From assembly GCF_014268805.2 (NCBI RefSeq), contig NZ_JABWRF020000002.1, forward strand, positions 62,001-126,000: 64,000 nucleotides of DNA. Direction: 5' to 3'. The notes under the pieces were generated by a model. That model was not told where the DNA came from, ran no database searches, and saw only the letters and a program-made list of their open reading frames with translations. Positions 8,881-17,704 of this stretch are shown here, piece after piece. Within the stretch, counting starts at the first letter, position 1. Every line of letters begins with the position of its first letter. The stretch comes from Pseudomonas farsensis. GTDB taxonomy: Bacteria > Pseudomonadota > Gammaproteobacteria > Pseudomonadales > Pseudomonadaceae. Both the position numbers and the translations under genes were made by a program.

Positions 8881-10686
8881 TCAGGTGAGATCGCCAGTAC
8901 CTGGCTCGTCCAGGCCCATGGCGTGCAGGCGGGCATAGTAGCCATTCTGCGCCATGAGCTGGGCATGGCTGCCGCGCTCGACGATACGCCCCTGGTCCAT
9001 GACCAGAATCAGGTCGGCCTTCTCGATGGTCGACAGGCGGTGAGCGATGACCAACGTGGTGCGGTCGCGCATCACCCGGTCCAGGGCGGCCTGGATGTGC
9101 CGCTCGGACTCGGTGTCCAGCGCCGAAGTCGCCTCGTCGAGAATCAGCAGTGGTGCATCCTTGAGCAACGCCCGGGCGATAGCCAGGCGCTGGCGCTGGC
9201 CACCAGACAGCAGCACGCCGTTCTCGCCCACCTGGGTGTCGAAACCGTGCGGCAACTGCTGGACGAACTCCTTGGCATAGGCCGCTTCGGCTGCGGCCTC
9301 GATAGCCTCGCGGGGCGCACCGGCCAGGTCGCCGTAGGCGATATTGTTGGCAATGGTGTCACTGAACAGGGTGACATGCTGGTTGACCTGGGCAATATGC
9401 CGGCGCAGGTTGAGCAGCTTGAAGTCCTCGACTTCGATGCCATCCAGCAAAATCTCACCGGTGCTGTGGTGGTAAAACCGCGGGATCAGCGCCGCAAGCG
9501 TGGACTTGCCACTGCCCGAACGCCCCACCAGCGCAACCATCTGCCCAGGCTCCACAGTGAAATTGATATCGCTGAGTACCTGCCGGTCAGTCCCCGGGTA
9601 GGTGAAGCTGAGGTTGCGAACTTCAAGGCGGCCGGTCAGCGCGTCGCGCTCAACGGTGCCCTTGTCGATTTCCTGCTCTTCGTCCAGTTGCTCGAAGATG
9701 CTCTCGGCACCGGCCACGCCTTTCTGAATGGTCGAACTCACCTCCGACAACTGCCGGATAGGCTTGGGCAACAGCCCGGCCAGGGTGATGTAGGCAACCA
9801 TGTCACCGGCAGAGGAATCGCCACGCAGGTAAAGCACCAGGAACATCAGGATGGCCATGGCGATGTAGATCACCAGTTGCAGCAGCGGCGTGTAGATGGC
9901 GCCGGTGCGGGTCATGCGCAACTGTTTGTCGGTATTGCTGCGGCTGGCCTTGAGGAACCGCTGGCTCTCGTAGACCTCGCCACCAAAGCTGCGCACCACA
10001 CGGTAGCCCTGGATGGTTTCGGAAGCGACATGGGTGACATCGCCCATTGCCACCTGGATCTTCTTGCTCTGCTTGCGGAATTTCTTGCTGGCGGTACCGA
10101 CCATCAGCGCAATCAGCGGCAGGATCGCGATCATCACCAGCGTCAGGCGCCAGTTCATCAGCAACAACGAGCCAAACAGGAAGATGACCGTCATGCCTTC
10201 GCGGATGACCACCTTGATGGCATCGGTTGCAGCACCGGTGACCATGGTCACGTTGAAGGTGATGCGCGAGATCAGGTGCCCGGAGTTGTTCTGGTCGAAA
10301 TAACGGTTGGGCAGCGTGAGCAGGTTGTTGAACAGTTGCACGCGCAGGTCGTGGACCAGGCCAAGCGAGACCTTGGCCAGGAAGTAGTTACCCAGGTACG
10401 AGCCCAGGCCCTGCCAGGCGGCGATCAGGATGATCAGCACCGGGACGGTGTGCATCAATTGCATGTCGCGCAGGTAAGGGACGTTGGGGAACAGGCTGGC
10501 GGCCGGGTTGGACAGGCCGTCAACGAAGTACTTGAGGATGTAGCCAAGCATCGGCTGGGTCGAGGCGAAGATCAGAAAGCCCACGATACTCAGCAGGAAC
10601 AGGCCGACATAGGGCCGCACATAGCCAAGCAGGCGGAAATAGATCTTCAGGCTCGATGGGCTGGAGGCGCCGCTGGATTCGGTCAT
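8881..10686 (-). CDS. msbA: Lipid A export ABC transporter permease/ATP-binding protein MsbA
   Basis: A 601-residue half-transporter that flips lipid A-core across the inner membrane. The N-terminal half has six membrane segments (first near residues 17-40). The nucleotide-binding half shows Walker A LVGRSGSGKSTLAALIP, the signature LLSGGQRQRLAIARALL, Walker B PLLILDEATSALD and the switch His in TLVIAHRLSTIEKADLI. Length and order match MsbA family (582-610). The neighbours are hldE downstream and a divergent LPS ligase-kinase gene upstream, which supports MsbA over a generic multidrug exporter. Confidence 0.95.
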   Translation of the reverse strand: MTESSGASSPSSLKIYFRLLGYVRPYVGLFLLSIVGFLIFASTQPMLGYILKYFVDGLSNPAASLFPNVPYLRDMQLMHTVPVLIILIAAWQGLGSYLGNYFLAKVSLGLVHDLRVQLFNNLLTLPNRYFDQNNSGHLISRITFNVTMVTGAATDAIKVVIREGMTVIFLFGSLLLMNWRLTLVMIAILPLIALMVGTASKKFRKQSKKIQVAMGDVTHVASETIQGYRVVRSFGGEVYESQRFLKASRSNTDKQLRMTRTGAIYTPLLQLVIYIAMAILMFLVLYLRGDSSAGDMVAYITLAGLLPKPIRQLSEVSSTIQKGVAGAESIFEQLDEEQEIDKGTVERDALTGRLEVRNLSFTYPGTDRQVLSDINFTVEPGQMVALVGRSGSGKSTLAALIPRFYHHSTGEILLDGIEVEDFKLLNLRRHIAQVNQHVTLFSDTIANNIAYGDLAGAPREAIEAAAEAAYAKEFVQQLPHGFDTQVGENGVLLSGGQRQRLAIARALLKDAPLLILDEATSALDTESERHIQAALDRVMRDRTTLVIAHRLSTIEKADLILVMDQGRIVERGSHAQLMAQNGYYARLHAMGLDEPGTGDLT

Positions 10687-10824
10687 GACAGGTGAGCAAT
10701 CTGGAATGGGACGCAGACTTTAACACAGCTTGCCCGGAGCGCCGGCACACCATTGGGCAGCCCCGATGGGAGCGCATTCACGGGCAAGTTGCGCTACCAT
10801 GGCCAACCTTTTTCGCCATCGATA

Positions 10825-12678
10825 ATGACCATGCAACCGAGCTGTATCAAGACCGGCGCCGACCGCCTCTTCGACTCGATCTGCCTGTGGGTGTTGCCAG
10901 CAGGGCTGTTTTTGCTGCTGAGCGCGCTGTTTCTGCTGCCCGACCGTAGCCACATGCACAAGGCTTATTACGCCCTCTTCAGCGCACCCGCCCTGATCGC
11001 GCTGTGCCTGCGCCCAGGCGAATGGCGCCAGATGCTGCGCGAACCACTGGTGCTGGTGTTCCTGGCGTTCGCTGGCTATGCGATCGTCAGTATTGCCTGG
11101 AGCGATACCGAGGATAGCGTCTCTGGCTTGATCAAGCGGCCGCTGCACATCTTCATGCTGTTCGCAGGCATGGCCCTGCTGTTGCGTCACCGCCTGGAGG
11201 CGCTGCAACCGGTCTTGATGGCGAGCGCCCTTGTCGCGCTGCTGCTTACCCTGCCACATCTGGTCGACTATTTCAGGTTCTACGCCCCCAAGCTTCGCCT
11301 TATAGGCGGTGGGGCACTGGACAACCCGCTGCTCAGCTCACACGTATTCGGTTTCTTCACCATTTACTGGCTGGCGCTGTGCATGACCAGCAAAGATCTG
11401 CGGGTACTGACCCTGAGCGCCTGCGCCTTGGGTGTGATGGGCCTCGTGGTGCTGGCCACCGGCTCGCGAACGCCGCTCGTGGCACTCACCGCCGCTGCGT
11501 TCTGGCTCGCCTTCCTGCACAGGGACCGCCGTTCGGCCTTGCTCGTGGGTGCCCTGCTGGTTGTAGCTATTGGTGCAGTTGTGATGTTTCCCCACATGGG
11601 GCTGAACCGCGGCGGCTCCTACCGCATCGAACTGTGGACCGCGGCACTGCAACTGGTTGCCCAGCAGCCATGGCTCGGGCATGGCTATGACGCCCATCTG
11701 GCGCTGGACCTTGGCTTTCGCATCCCCTTCAGCGAGCCCCACAGCTTCCCGATCGGCACGCTCTACTATGTCGGCGTACTCGGCTTCCTGCCTTGGGCCG
11801 GCATGCTGCTTCTGGGCCTTTATAGCGGCTGGCGCAACCGCAGCCATCCGCTGTTCGTCCTGGCCTCGAGCCTGCTGGTGTATGGCATTGCTGCGGGCCT
11901 GACCGAAGGCGGCGGCATCATGTCCCGGCCCAAGGAGCACTGGTTCCTGCTGTGGATTCCCCTGGCCCTGCTCGCGGCCCTGAACATCGCCCAACGTAGC
12001 GGGCGTATCGCAACGCCCGCCCTGCGCGACCTGTCCCCGGCCCAAGCCGAGCAGTTGACCGCGGCTGCCAGCGTGATCGAACAGGATGGCCTCGGGCCGA
12101 AGGTCCTGCGCCTGGCAGACGGCAGCTTCCTCAAGCTGTTCCGCCGTCGCGCCTGGTACAGTTCGGGCTTCATCAACCCCTATGCGGCGCGCTTCGTGCG
12201 CAACAGCCAGCAATTGGCACAGCTGGGCTTCACCACCCCGACGATACTGGGCTTGTACCGGTTCGCCGATGCCAGCACCGCCGTGCATTACCAGCCCTTG
12301 CCTGGCCAGACCCTGCGTGAGGCGCTGCAACAGAGCCCGTCGCCAGCACAGCGTCAGGCATTGGTACTGCGCTTTGGCAACTACCTGGCGCGCATGCACG
12401 AACAGGGGGTGTATTTCCGCTCCCTGCACCTGGGCAACGTGCTGGTACACAACGACGCGTTTGCGCTGATCGACCTGGCCGACATGCGTATCCGGCCCAG
12501 CCCGCTGCCGCTCAAGCTGCGCCAACGCAACCTGCGCCATATGCAACGTTATCCCGAAGACCGCACCTGGTTGTTCGAGGAAAACACCGCGCAGTTGCTG
12601 CAAGGGTATGCCGAGCAGGCCAGCGCCAGTGCCACGGCGCGGGTTCAGCGCTGCATCAGTGCCGCTGGCAACGCCTGA
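10825..12678 (+). CDS. O-antigen ligase-like membrane protein fused to a lipopolysaccharide-kinase-like domain
   Basis: About 617 residues from the ATG at 10825 (an ATG at 10831 is also possible). The first roughly 400 residues are a polytopic membrane domain with ten or more hydrophobic segments and the Wzy/WaaL-type periplasmic region (ATGSRTPLVALTAAAFWLA, QPWLGHGYDAHLALDLG, FSEPHSFPIGTLYYVGVLG). The last about 210 residues look like a small protein kinase or aminoglycoside-phosphotransferase fold: HEQGVYFRSLHLGNVLVHN resembles the HRDxxxxN catalytic loop and FALIDLADMRI the DFG segment. Pseudomonas homologues are known as bifunctional O-antigen ligase/kinase proteins, whereas in P. aeruginosa ligase and kinase are separate genes. 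It is divergent from msbA by 138 bp. Whether the kinase part phosphorylates the core is inference. Confidence 0.85.
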   Translation: MTMQPSCIKTGADRLFDSICLWVLPAGLFLLLSALFLLPDRSHMHKAYYALFSAPALIALCLRPGEWRQMLREPLVLVFLAFAGYAIVSIAWSDTEDSVSGLIKRPLHIFMLFAGMALLLRHRLEALQPVLMASALVALLLTLPHLVDYFRFYAPKLRLIGGGALDNPLLSSHVFGFFTIYWLALCMTSKDLRVLTLSACALGVMGLVVLATGSRTPLVALTAAAFWLAFLHRDRRSALLVGALLVVAIGAVVMFPHMGLNRGGSYRIELWTAALQLVAQQPWLGHGYDAHLALDLGFRIPFSEPHSFPIGTLYYVGVLGFLPWAGMLLLGLYSGWRNRSHPLFVLASSLLVYGIAAGLTEGGGIMSRPKEHWFLLWIPLALLAALNIAQRSGRIATPALRDLSPAQAEQLTAAASVIEQDGLGPKVLRLADGSFLKLFRRRAWYSSGFINPYAARFVRNSQQLAQLGFTTPTILGLYRFADASTAVHYQPLPGQTLREALQQSPSPAQRQALVLRFGNYLARMHEQGVYFRSLHLGNVLVHNDAFALIDLADMRIRPSPLPLKLRQRNLRHMQRYPEDRTWLFEENTAQLLQGYAEQASASATARVQRCISAAGNA

Positions 12679-12690
12679 TCACCGCTGATT

Positions 12691-12715
12691 TGCGGCCACC
12701 CGTGCGGTGGCCGCA
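12691..12715. terminator. Hairpin between convergent ligase-kinase and acetyltransferase genes
   Basis: TGCGGCCACC (12691-12700) pairs perfectly with GGTGGCCGCA (12706-12715) around a 5-nt loop, in the 39-bp gap between two convergent stops. No T-tract follows on either side, so it may be a 3'-end stabiliser or a Rho-assisted end. Confidence 0.5.
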
Positions 12716-12717
12716 GG

Positions 12718-13338
12718 TCAACGCTTGCGCTGGCGGGCGTAGTCCAGAAAGGCCTGGATATCGGTGTTGCAAAGCTTGCCCACCACTTCGCCAATCTCTT
12801 CCTGCGGCCACTCCCACCAGGCCGCAGCAAGCAGCTGTGCACGCACCTCTTCAGGGAAGCGCCACTTGACCACCTGGGCGGGGTTTCCAGCCACTACCGC
12901 ATAAGGCGGCACGTCTCGGCTGACGACTGCCGAGGCAGCAACAACAGCGCCATGGCCGATGGTGACCCCGGACAGCAGCACGCAGCCGGAACACAACCAC
13001 ACGTCGCTACCCACTTCGACGTCGCCACGGCTGAAGGCGTAGCCGGGGATATCGCGCGCCTGCTCGAGCATCGCCGGAAACGGATAGGTGGTGACCCAGT
13101 CGACCCGATGATGGCCACCGAGGAAGATCTGCACGCCCTCGGCTATGGAGCAGAACGCGCCGATGCGCAGGGTGGCGCCTTCCTGCCAGTCATGCACCAG
13201 CGGCACGCCATAGCTGCCAACCCCGAACGCGTAGTCGGGGTAGCGCGCCTTGAAACGCGCCTGGCCACGCTCAAGGTGGGGCAGTTTGCGAATGGCACGC
13301 TTGGCCTGCTTTTCACGGTAACGCTGCAACCAGCCCAT
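12718..13338 (-). CDS. CatB-like hexapeptide-repeat O-acetyltransferase
   Basis: A 206-residue left-handed beta-helix acetyltransferase of the xenobiotic/CatB subfamily. The signature FLGGHHRVDWVTTYPF contains the catalytic His, and hexapeptide repeats run through GDVEVGSDVWLCSGCVLLSG and IGHGAVVAASAVVSRDVPPY, ending with the VVAGNPAQVVKWRF closure typical of the family. Although some members acetylate chloramphenicol, the position as last gene of the LPS core operon, 12 bp after a glycosyltransferase, suggests it O-acetylates core sugars. The substrate is inferred from context only. Confidence 0.88.
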   Translation of the reverse strand: MGWLQRYREKQAKRAIRKLPHLERGQARFKARYPDYAFGVGSYGVPLVHDWQEGATLRIGAFCSIAEGVQIFLGGHHRVDWVTTYPFPAMLEQARDIPGYAFSRGDVEVGSDVWLCSGCVLLSGVTIGHGAVVAASAVVSRDVPPYAVVAGNPAQVVKWRFPEEVRAQLLAAAWWEWPQEEIGEVVGKLCNTDIQAFLDYARQRKR

Positions 13339-13350
13339 GGCCTGCTCCGC

Positions 13351-14235
13351 TCAGTTTTTTTCCAGAGGCATGAACCACAAGCGCCCCAGGCCGCGCCAGG
13401 TCTTGCGCGTAAAGGCGCTGAACGGAATCTGCGCAAGCAGTTCACGGGCCAAGGCGCGGTCACGGTTGGCGGTCTTGAGGAACATCGAGTTCAGCGCCTT
13501 GTACTTGACCTCTTCATAGCGAGGGTGGTCGCTGAACAGGGCATAGGTGCGCAGGATATTGTCGATCATGAAACGGTGGTTCTTGTACGAGTTGGTGGCG
13601 TGCTTGCGATAGCGCGCCATCACCACGCTCAACCCGTCGATGAAGTAACCCGCGTGGGTGACCTTCAACTCGATGAGCAAGTCTTCAAGGCGGATGCGCG
13701 GGTCGAAGCCGCCGACCTTTTCCAGGGCCTCGCGGCGGAATAGCAAGGTCGGGGCCGGCGGATAGGGCTTGCGCTCAAGGAACATGTCGTCGAAATCCAG
13801 GCGCCGGAACGGCACATCCCGGCGCTGCCGAGCCTCGGGGAACAACGCGCCGTCGGAATCGATCAATTCGATGTTGCCGGCGCAGATGCCCACCTCGGGC
13901 TTGTCGGCCATGTACTCGACCTGAATGGCGATGCGGTCCGGCATCATGATGTCGTCGGAACCGAACGGTGCGATCAGGCTGCCCTGGGCGCGGGCAATGG
14001 CCTCGTTGAGAGTGTGCGTAAGGCCCATGTTCTTCTGCACGCGAAAATCGAAGCCGTGCACGGCCTGCAGCCGCTGGATACGTTCGACGCTGTCGTCACT
14101 GGAGCCATCATCGACCACCAGCAATTCGATATTGCTGTAGGTCTGGTTGATGACACTGAGGATGCTTTCCTCAATGTAGGGCCCGTGGTTGTACGATGCG
14201 ATGATCACCGTGACCAACGGTTGGGTAACACTCAT
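13351..14235 (-). CDS. Family 2 glycosyltransferase, WapR-like
   Basis: A 294-residue GT-A glycosyltransferase. It opens with PLVTVIIASYNHGPYIEESI, the nucleotide-binding strand of GT2, then ELLVVDDGSSDDSVERIQ and the metal-binding acidic motif in LIAPFGSDDIMMPDRI. The size and place in the core operon match the P. aeruginosa rhamnosyltransferase WapR (PA5000 region), so a role in adding an outer-core sugar is plausible, but donor and acceptor cannot be read from sequence. Its start overlaps the preceding gene stop by 4 nt. Confidence 0.88.
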   Translation of the reverse strand: MSVTQPLVTVIIASYNHGPYIEESILSVINQTYSNIELLVVDDGSSDDSVERIQRLQAVHGFDFRVQKNMGLTHTLNEAIARAQGSLIAPFGSDDIMMPDRIAIQVEYMADKPEVGICAGNIELIDSDGALFPEARQRRDVPFRRLDFDDMFLERKPYPPAPTLLFRREALEKVGGFDPRIRLEDLLIELKVTHAGYFIDGLSVVMARYRKHATNSYKNHRFMIDNILRTYALFSDHPRYEEVKYKALNSMFLKTANRDRALARELLAQIPFSAFTRKTWRGLGRLWFMPLEKN

Positions 14236-15386
14236 GACAGCTCCTTCGGTGCAGCGTGCAGGCCTGACTCGATCAGCGCCAGATAGCGCTGGCGGAACTC
14301 TTCGATGTCGTGCTCATGCTTGAGGTAGTGGTAGGCCTGCTCGCCCTTGGCACGCAGAGATGCCGGGTCGAGGGCCAGGTAGGTGTCCAGCGCTGCGGTC
14401 AAGCCGGCCACATCGGCAGGCGCCACCGGTAGCCCGCCGGCACCTTCGATCAGCGGCAACATGGCAGGGACGCTGGAGGCGATAACCGGCAGATGGCCAC
14501 TCATCCCTTCCAGCAATGCCAGACCAAGGCCTTCGGCCAACGACGGCATGGTCCAGATATCGAACGCGCGCACATATTGCAGGGCATTTTCCCTGAACCC
14601 CAGCAAATGGGCGCGTCCCGCCAGGCCGGCTTGCTCGATCTGCTGCTGCAACTGCGCCTGCTCTCGACCTGCGCCAATGATCGCCAGGTGAGTATCAGGG
14701 TACTTGTCCTTGAGCGCGGCAAACGCCTCGATCAGGTACGTGTGCCCCTTGATCGGCACCAGCCGCCCCAATGCCCCGATCAGGCGCACGTCAGCAGGCA
14801 GACCCAGCTGTTGCCTGGCAGTCGGACGATCCAGTTGCAACGCCTCAGCCTGCTCGATATCGATGGCATTGGTGATGCCATGGGTGTTTTCAGCGGTGAA
14901 ACCACAGTCGAGGTCGATCAGGTACTGCCTGACCGCAGGAGACACACCCACGAACTGCCAGCGCTGATCGATCAGGCGCTGGGCCTGACGCCGACGGTAG
15001 ACACGGTCGTACTCGCCGAACCCGTGGGAAATGCCGATACACAGCGGCACCTTCAGCCAGCGGTTGAGCTGCAGCAGCATGTTCACCGGCTTGAAGCGGT
15101 TGCAGATCACCACATCGAACTTTTCCCGCCGGCAAAACTGAAACAGCTGCCAGGAAGCCCTCAGGCGCATGCCCTTGAGGGCCTTGTCGGAAAACTCGAA
15201 ATACACCGAACGGTCGGCACGGCTCACCGCATCGAGCGGGCCAGGGCGCCCTTTGAGGAAGGCCATGGTGGTTTCGAAACGATCAGCCGGCAGCGCCTTG
15301 AAAATCTGCTCGGCCAGGTCGGCGAAATCGTGGTGCTTGATGTTGTAGTCAGGCTGCAATTGCAGGACCTTGAAACGCTGCTTCAT
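14232..15386 (-). CDS. GT-B glycosyltransferase (GT4 type), LPS core, Ssg-like
   Basis: A 384-residue retaining GT-B enzyme. The C-terminal donor domain shows VRLIGALGRLVPIKGHTYLIEAF, AHLLGFRENALQYVRAFDIWTMPSLAEGLGLALLEGM with the EGLG-type EX7E donor site, and IEGAGGLPVAPADVAGL. The N-terminal domain begins FKVLQLQPDYNIKHHDFADL. Operon position matches the P. aeruginosa ssg gene (PA5001), implicated in cell-surface sugar synthesis; this orthology is inferred from order and size. It is coupled by 4-nt overlaps to both neighbours. Confidence 0.87.
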   Translation of the reverse strand: MKQRFKVLQLQPDYNIKHHDFADLAEQIFKALPADRFETTMAFLKGRPGPLDAVSRADRSVYFEFSDKALKGMRLRASWQLFQFCRREKFDVVICNRFKPVNMLLQLNRWLKVPLCIGISHGFGEYDRVYRRRQAQRLIDQRWQFVGVSPAVRQYLIDLDCGFTAENTHGITNAIDIEQAEALQLDRPTARQQLGLPADVRLIGALGRLVPIKGHTYLIEAFAALKDKYPDTHLAIIGAGREQAQLQQQIEQAGLAGRAHLLGFRENALQYVRAFDIWTMPSLAEGLGLALLEGMSGHLPVIASSVPAMLPLIEGAGGLPVAPADVAGLTAALDTYLALDPASLRAKGEQAYHYLKHEHDIEEFRQRYLALIESGLHAAPKELS

Positions 15387-16264
15387 AGTTCTTCCTGATG
15401 AAACCCGTTCTCGCTGATGACCCAGGCGCTGGCGCCCGCGACTTGCTGCAGGTGTTGCGGGTCAGGCTTGAGGTCGGCCCATTCGTTGCGCTTCCAGCAA
15501 ACAAAATGGAAGTACGGAAACTCCTGCTTGCCATCCAGATCATTGGTCAAGCGCCCGTCGCGCCAGAACCAGCGCCGCGGGAAGTTCGATGTGCCATCCT
15601 GCCACGCAATACAGCCGCCAGGGGTGCTGAACGCTTCTTTGAACTCACTGCGCCGACGCAGCGGGTACAGCTTGCCCAGCAGGTTGAACACAGGCTTGGG
15701 GAAGTTCTTGTGGCGCAGGAACACGCGGGTGAACGCGCCTTCATCCAGCGCGTGGTGCACCTGGTCGGTGAGCCGCCGGCGCCAGTCTTTCATGCGCATG
15801 AACAGCGAACGCTTGCACGGCGTATTGCGCATCAGGCACAGGTGGCCAGCTACGCGGCGCTCGTGGGTGGAGAAGAAATCGTGGCGGGCCAGCCGCTCAT
15901 TGGTGAAATACCCGCGCAGGTCGCCGTAGATCAGGTCAATGTCGCCGAACGCCCAAAAGTCATAGCCCTGCAGCCGGTCTTCATGGATGTAACCCAAGGC
16001 AGGCTTGAGGTCGCAGAGCTTGTAGGCCTGCGCGGGGGCGAAATCGATACCCAGACGTGCCGAGACCAATTGGCAGTAATCGGTGTAGCTGATGGCTTCG
16101 ATGCGCACGTTGGCCGGCAGGTTGGCAGGCACGCCGCAGTCGCTGAACAGCAGCCAGTCGATGTCGGCATTACGCCGGCAGCTTTCCAGAAACAGCGGCA
16201 TCCAGAACGGCCATTGCCCGAAATAGGGAATGATGAACAGTATGCGTGGGTTCGACGTTTTCAA
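15383..16264 (-). CDS. DUF6625-like protein, putative glycosyltransferase
   Basis: A 293-residue cytoplasmic protein starting KTSNPRILFIIPYFGQWPFW after the initiator Met. It has a GT-A-like layout: a Rossmann-like opening strand, then AYKLCDLKPALGYIHEDRL and YDFWAFGDIDLIYGDLRGYF with a DxD motif, the usual metal and nucleotide-sugar site. I associate it with the DUF6625 family from these motifs. No characterised function is known to me. It sits between dnpA (30 bp) and the GT4 gene (4-nt overlap) in the LPS core operon, so a sugar-transfer role on the core is the best inference. Confidence 0.75.
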   Translation of the reverse strand: MKTSNPRILFIIPYFGQWPFWMPLFLESCRRNADIDWLLFSDCGVPANLPANVRIEAISYTDYCQLVSARLGIDFAPAQAYKLCDLKPALGYIHEDRLQGYDFWAFGDIDLIYGDLRGYFTNERLARHDFFSTHERRVAGHLCLMRNTPCKRSLFMRMKDWRRRLTDQVHHALDEGAFTRVFLRHKNFPKPVFNLLGKLYPLRRRSEFKEAFSTPGGCIAWQDGTSNFPRRWFWRDGRLTNDLDGKQEFPYFHFVCWKRNEWADLKPDPQHLQQVAGASAWVISENGFHQEEL

Positions 16265-16294
16265 TAGAAACTCACCTAGGATGCAATCCTTACA

Positions 16295-17704
16295 TCAGCT
16301 TTCGTGATCAAGTATCCAGAACAGCTCGTGTCGGCGTACCGCCTTGCGGAAGAACTCGTTCTCACCGTACGGCGAGCCACGACGCCCGGCAAGCCAGCGC
16401 TGGATAGCACGGCGCAAACGACGCTTGAACGGCTGCGGTGGCTGTAGATCGTGCATCATACCCAGCGCCATCGCCTTGTCGTGCTGGCGTGGCAGATCAA
16501 GTGACAGGCTGCAAGGGGCCCAGTCGCCCCGCTCATCCAGCATCGGCGGCAAGGCAATGCCTGCGCCGCTGTCGCCCATGGGCCACCGGTCGTTGTCATG
16601 CAGGTGGTTGGCGTAACCCAGCATCAGTTCAGGCTGCCAGTCCAGGCCTTGCAGCGCCTCGACCAGCGCCTGCCGAGCACAGACATGGTCCGGGTGCGGG
16701 TCTAGCGTGGGGTGCGGCATCACGATCACCTGGGGCCGGGCCTTCAGCAGCAGCGCGCGCAGGTCGGCCAACAGGTTGTTCCAGGTTGGCAGGCCGTCGT
16801 CACCGGGCAATTGCAGGCTGTTCAAGGCGCGAAATGGCCGGGTGTCGCAAAGGTCAGCCTCACGCGAGCCGATTGGCTGGTCGGGCGCGTCACGCATCGC
16901 CTGCAGCTGCAAGCAGAAGTAGCCCAGCTGTGCGCAGCGCTCCTGCGCCACGCCCGCCCAACGGGGTACTGCCAGGCTGTCCCATGCGCGCAGCCGGCCT
17001 TTCAGGCGGGCCGCTTGCGCTCGCCCAAGGCCCATCTGCTGATAATGCTCGGCTTCGATTTCACCCGCGGTGAGGGTGACGATCCACGCCTCGGCGGCCT
17101 GGCTGTATAGGCCATAGGCGGCGATTTCGGCATCGTCGGCGTGCGGAGCGATGACCATGACCCGCTTGCTGAGCAGGTCGGGCTGGCGCAGCACCCACAG
17201 CCGTGGCTCGCCGACCAGCCGGCAGAAGCGGCCGCGCACAGCCAGGCTGCCATCGCACAGCGCAGGCGCCAGGCCACTTAGGTTGAGAAAGCGCTTGCCG
17301 CGTACGCCGCGCTCGAAGACCTGCAGGTCATGCCCCCCGGCGCAGCTCAGGCGCACACCCGGGTCTAGCAGCCGCCCAAGCCAGGCGCAACGAAGGGTGA
17401 CCTGCAAGACCAGGGTTTCATCACCGCCAAGTTGCAGGCCAGGCGCCTGCAGATGCCCATCCACCCACGCCACGCCAACCTGTTCGCTGCCTGCCGGGAA
17501 GCGATAGGCATAGTCCTGAGTGGCGGCGTAGAACAGGTGGTCAGCGAACCACGCCTCGTGGGCGACCCACAGCAGCGGCAGCAACAGCAGGGGCAACCAC
17601 CACCAGGTCGCCGCTCCGATCAGCACCAGCGCAACCAACCCCACCAGCACGCCGATGCGCTTGTTACGCCGATGGCGCCTGAGCAGCGCCTGCTTGCGAT
17701 TCAT
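16295..17704 (-). CDS. dnpA: PIG-L family de-N-acetylase, DnpA-like
   Basis: A 469-residue membrane-anchored protein. The N-terminus is basic followed by a hydrophobic hairpin (RIGVLVGLVALVLIGAATWW, then LLLLPLLWV). A beta-rich region follows, then the PIG-L/LmbE deacetylase domain with the zinc motif MVIAPHADDAEIAAYGL (PHxDDxE) and the later DPHPDH motif. Start at 17704 overlaps the mig-14 stop by 4 nt; upstream in-frame sequence lies inside mig-14 and is not expected to be used. The match in size and neighbours is to P. aeruginosa DnpA (PA5002), a de-N-acetylase reported to affect fluoroquinolone tolerance. A core-sugar substrate is inferred. Confidence 0.88.
   Translation of the reverse strand: MNRKQALLRRHRRNKRIGVLVGLVALVLIGAATWWWLPLLLLPLLWVAHEAWFADHLFYAATQDYAYRFPAGSEQVGVAWVDGHLQAPGLQLGGDETLVLQVTLRCAWLGRLLDPGVRLSCAGGHDLQVFERGVRGKRFLNLSGLAPALCDGSLAVRGRFCRLVGEPRLWVLRQPDLLSKRVMVIAPHADDAEIAAYGLYSQAAEAWIVTLTAGEIEAEHYQQMGLGRAQAARLKGRLRAWDSLAVPRWAGVAQERCAQLGYFCLQLQAMRDAPDQPIGSREADLCDTRPFRALNSLQLPGDDGLPTWNNLLADLRALLLKARPQVIVMPHPTLDPHPDHVCARQALVEALQGLDWQPELMLGYANHLHDNDRWPMGDSGAGIALPPMLDERGDWAPCSLSLDLPRQHDKAMALGMMHDLQPPQPFKRRLRRAIQRWLAGRRGSPYGENEFFRKAVRRHELFWILDHES

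Noticed and set aside
8878..10695. 605-residue open frame on the plus strand opposite msbA
   Set aside because: It is exactly antisense to msbA; the sequence is low-complexity His/Gln/Asp/Gly/Arg rich, typical of mirror frames in GC-rich Pseudomonas genes.
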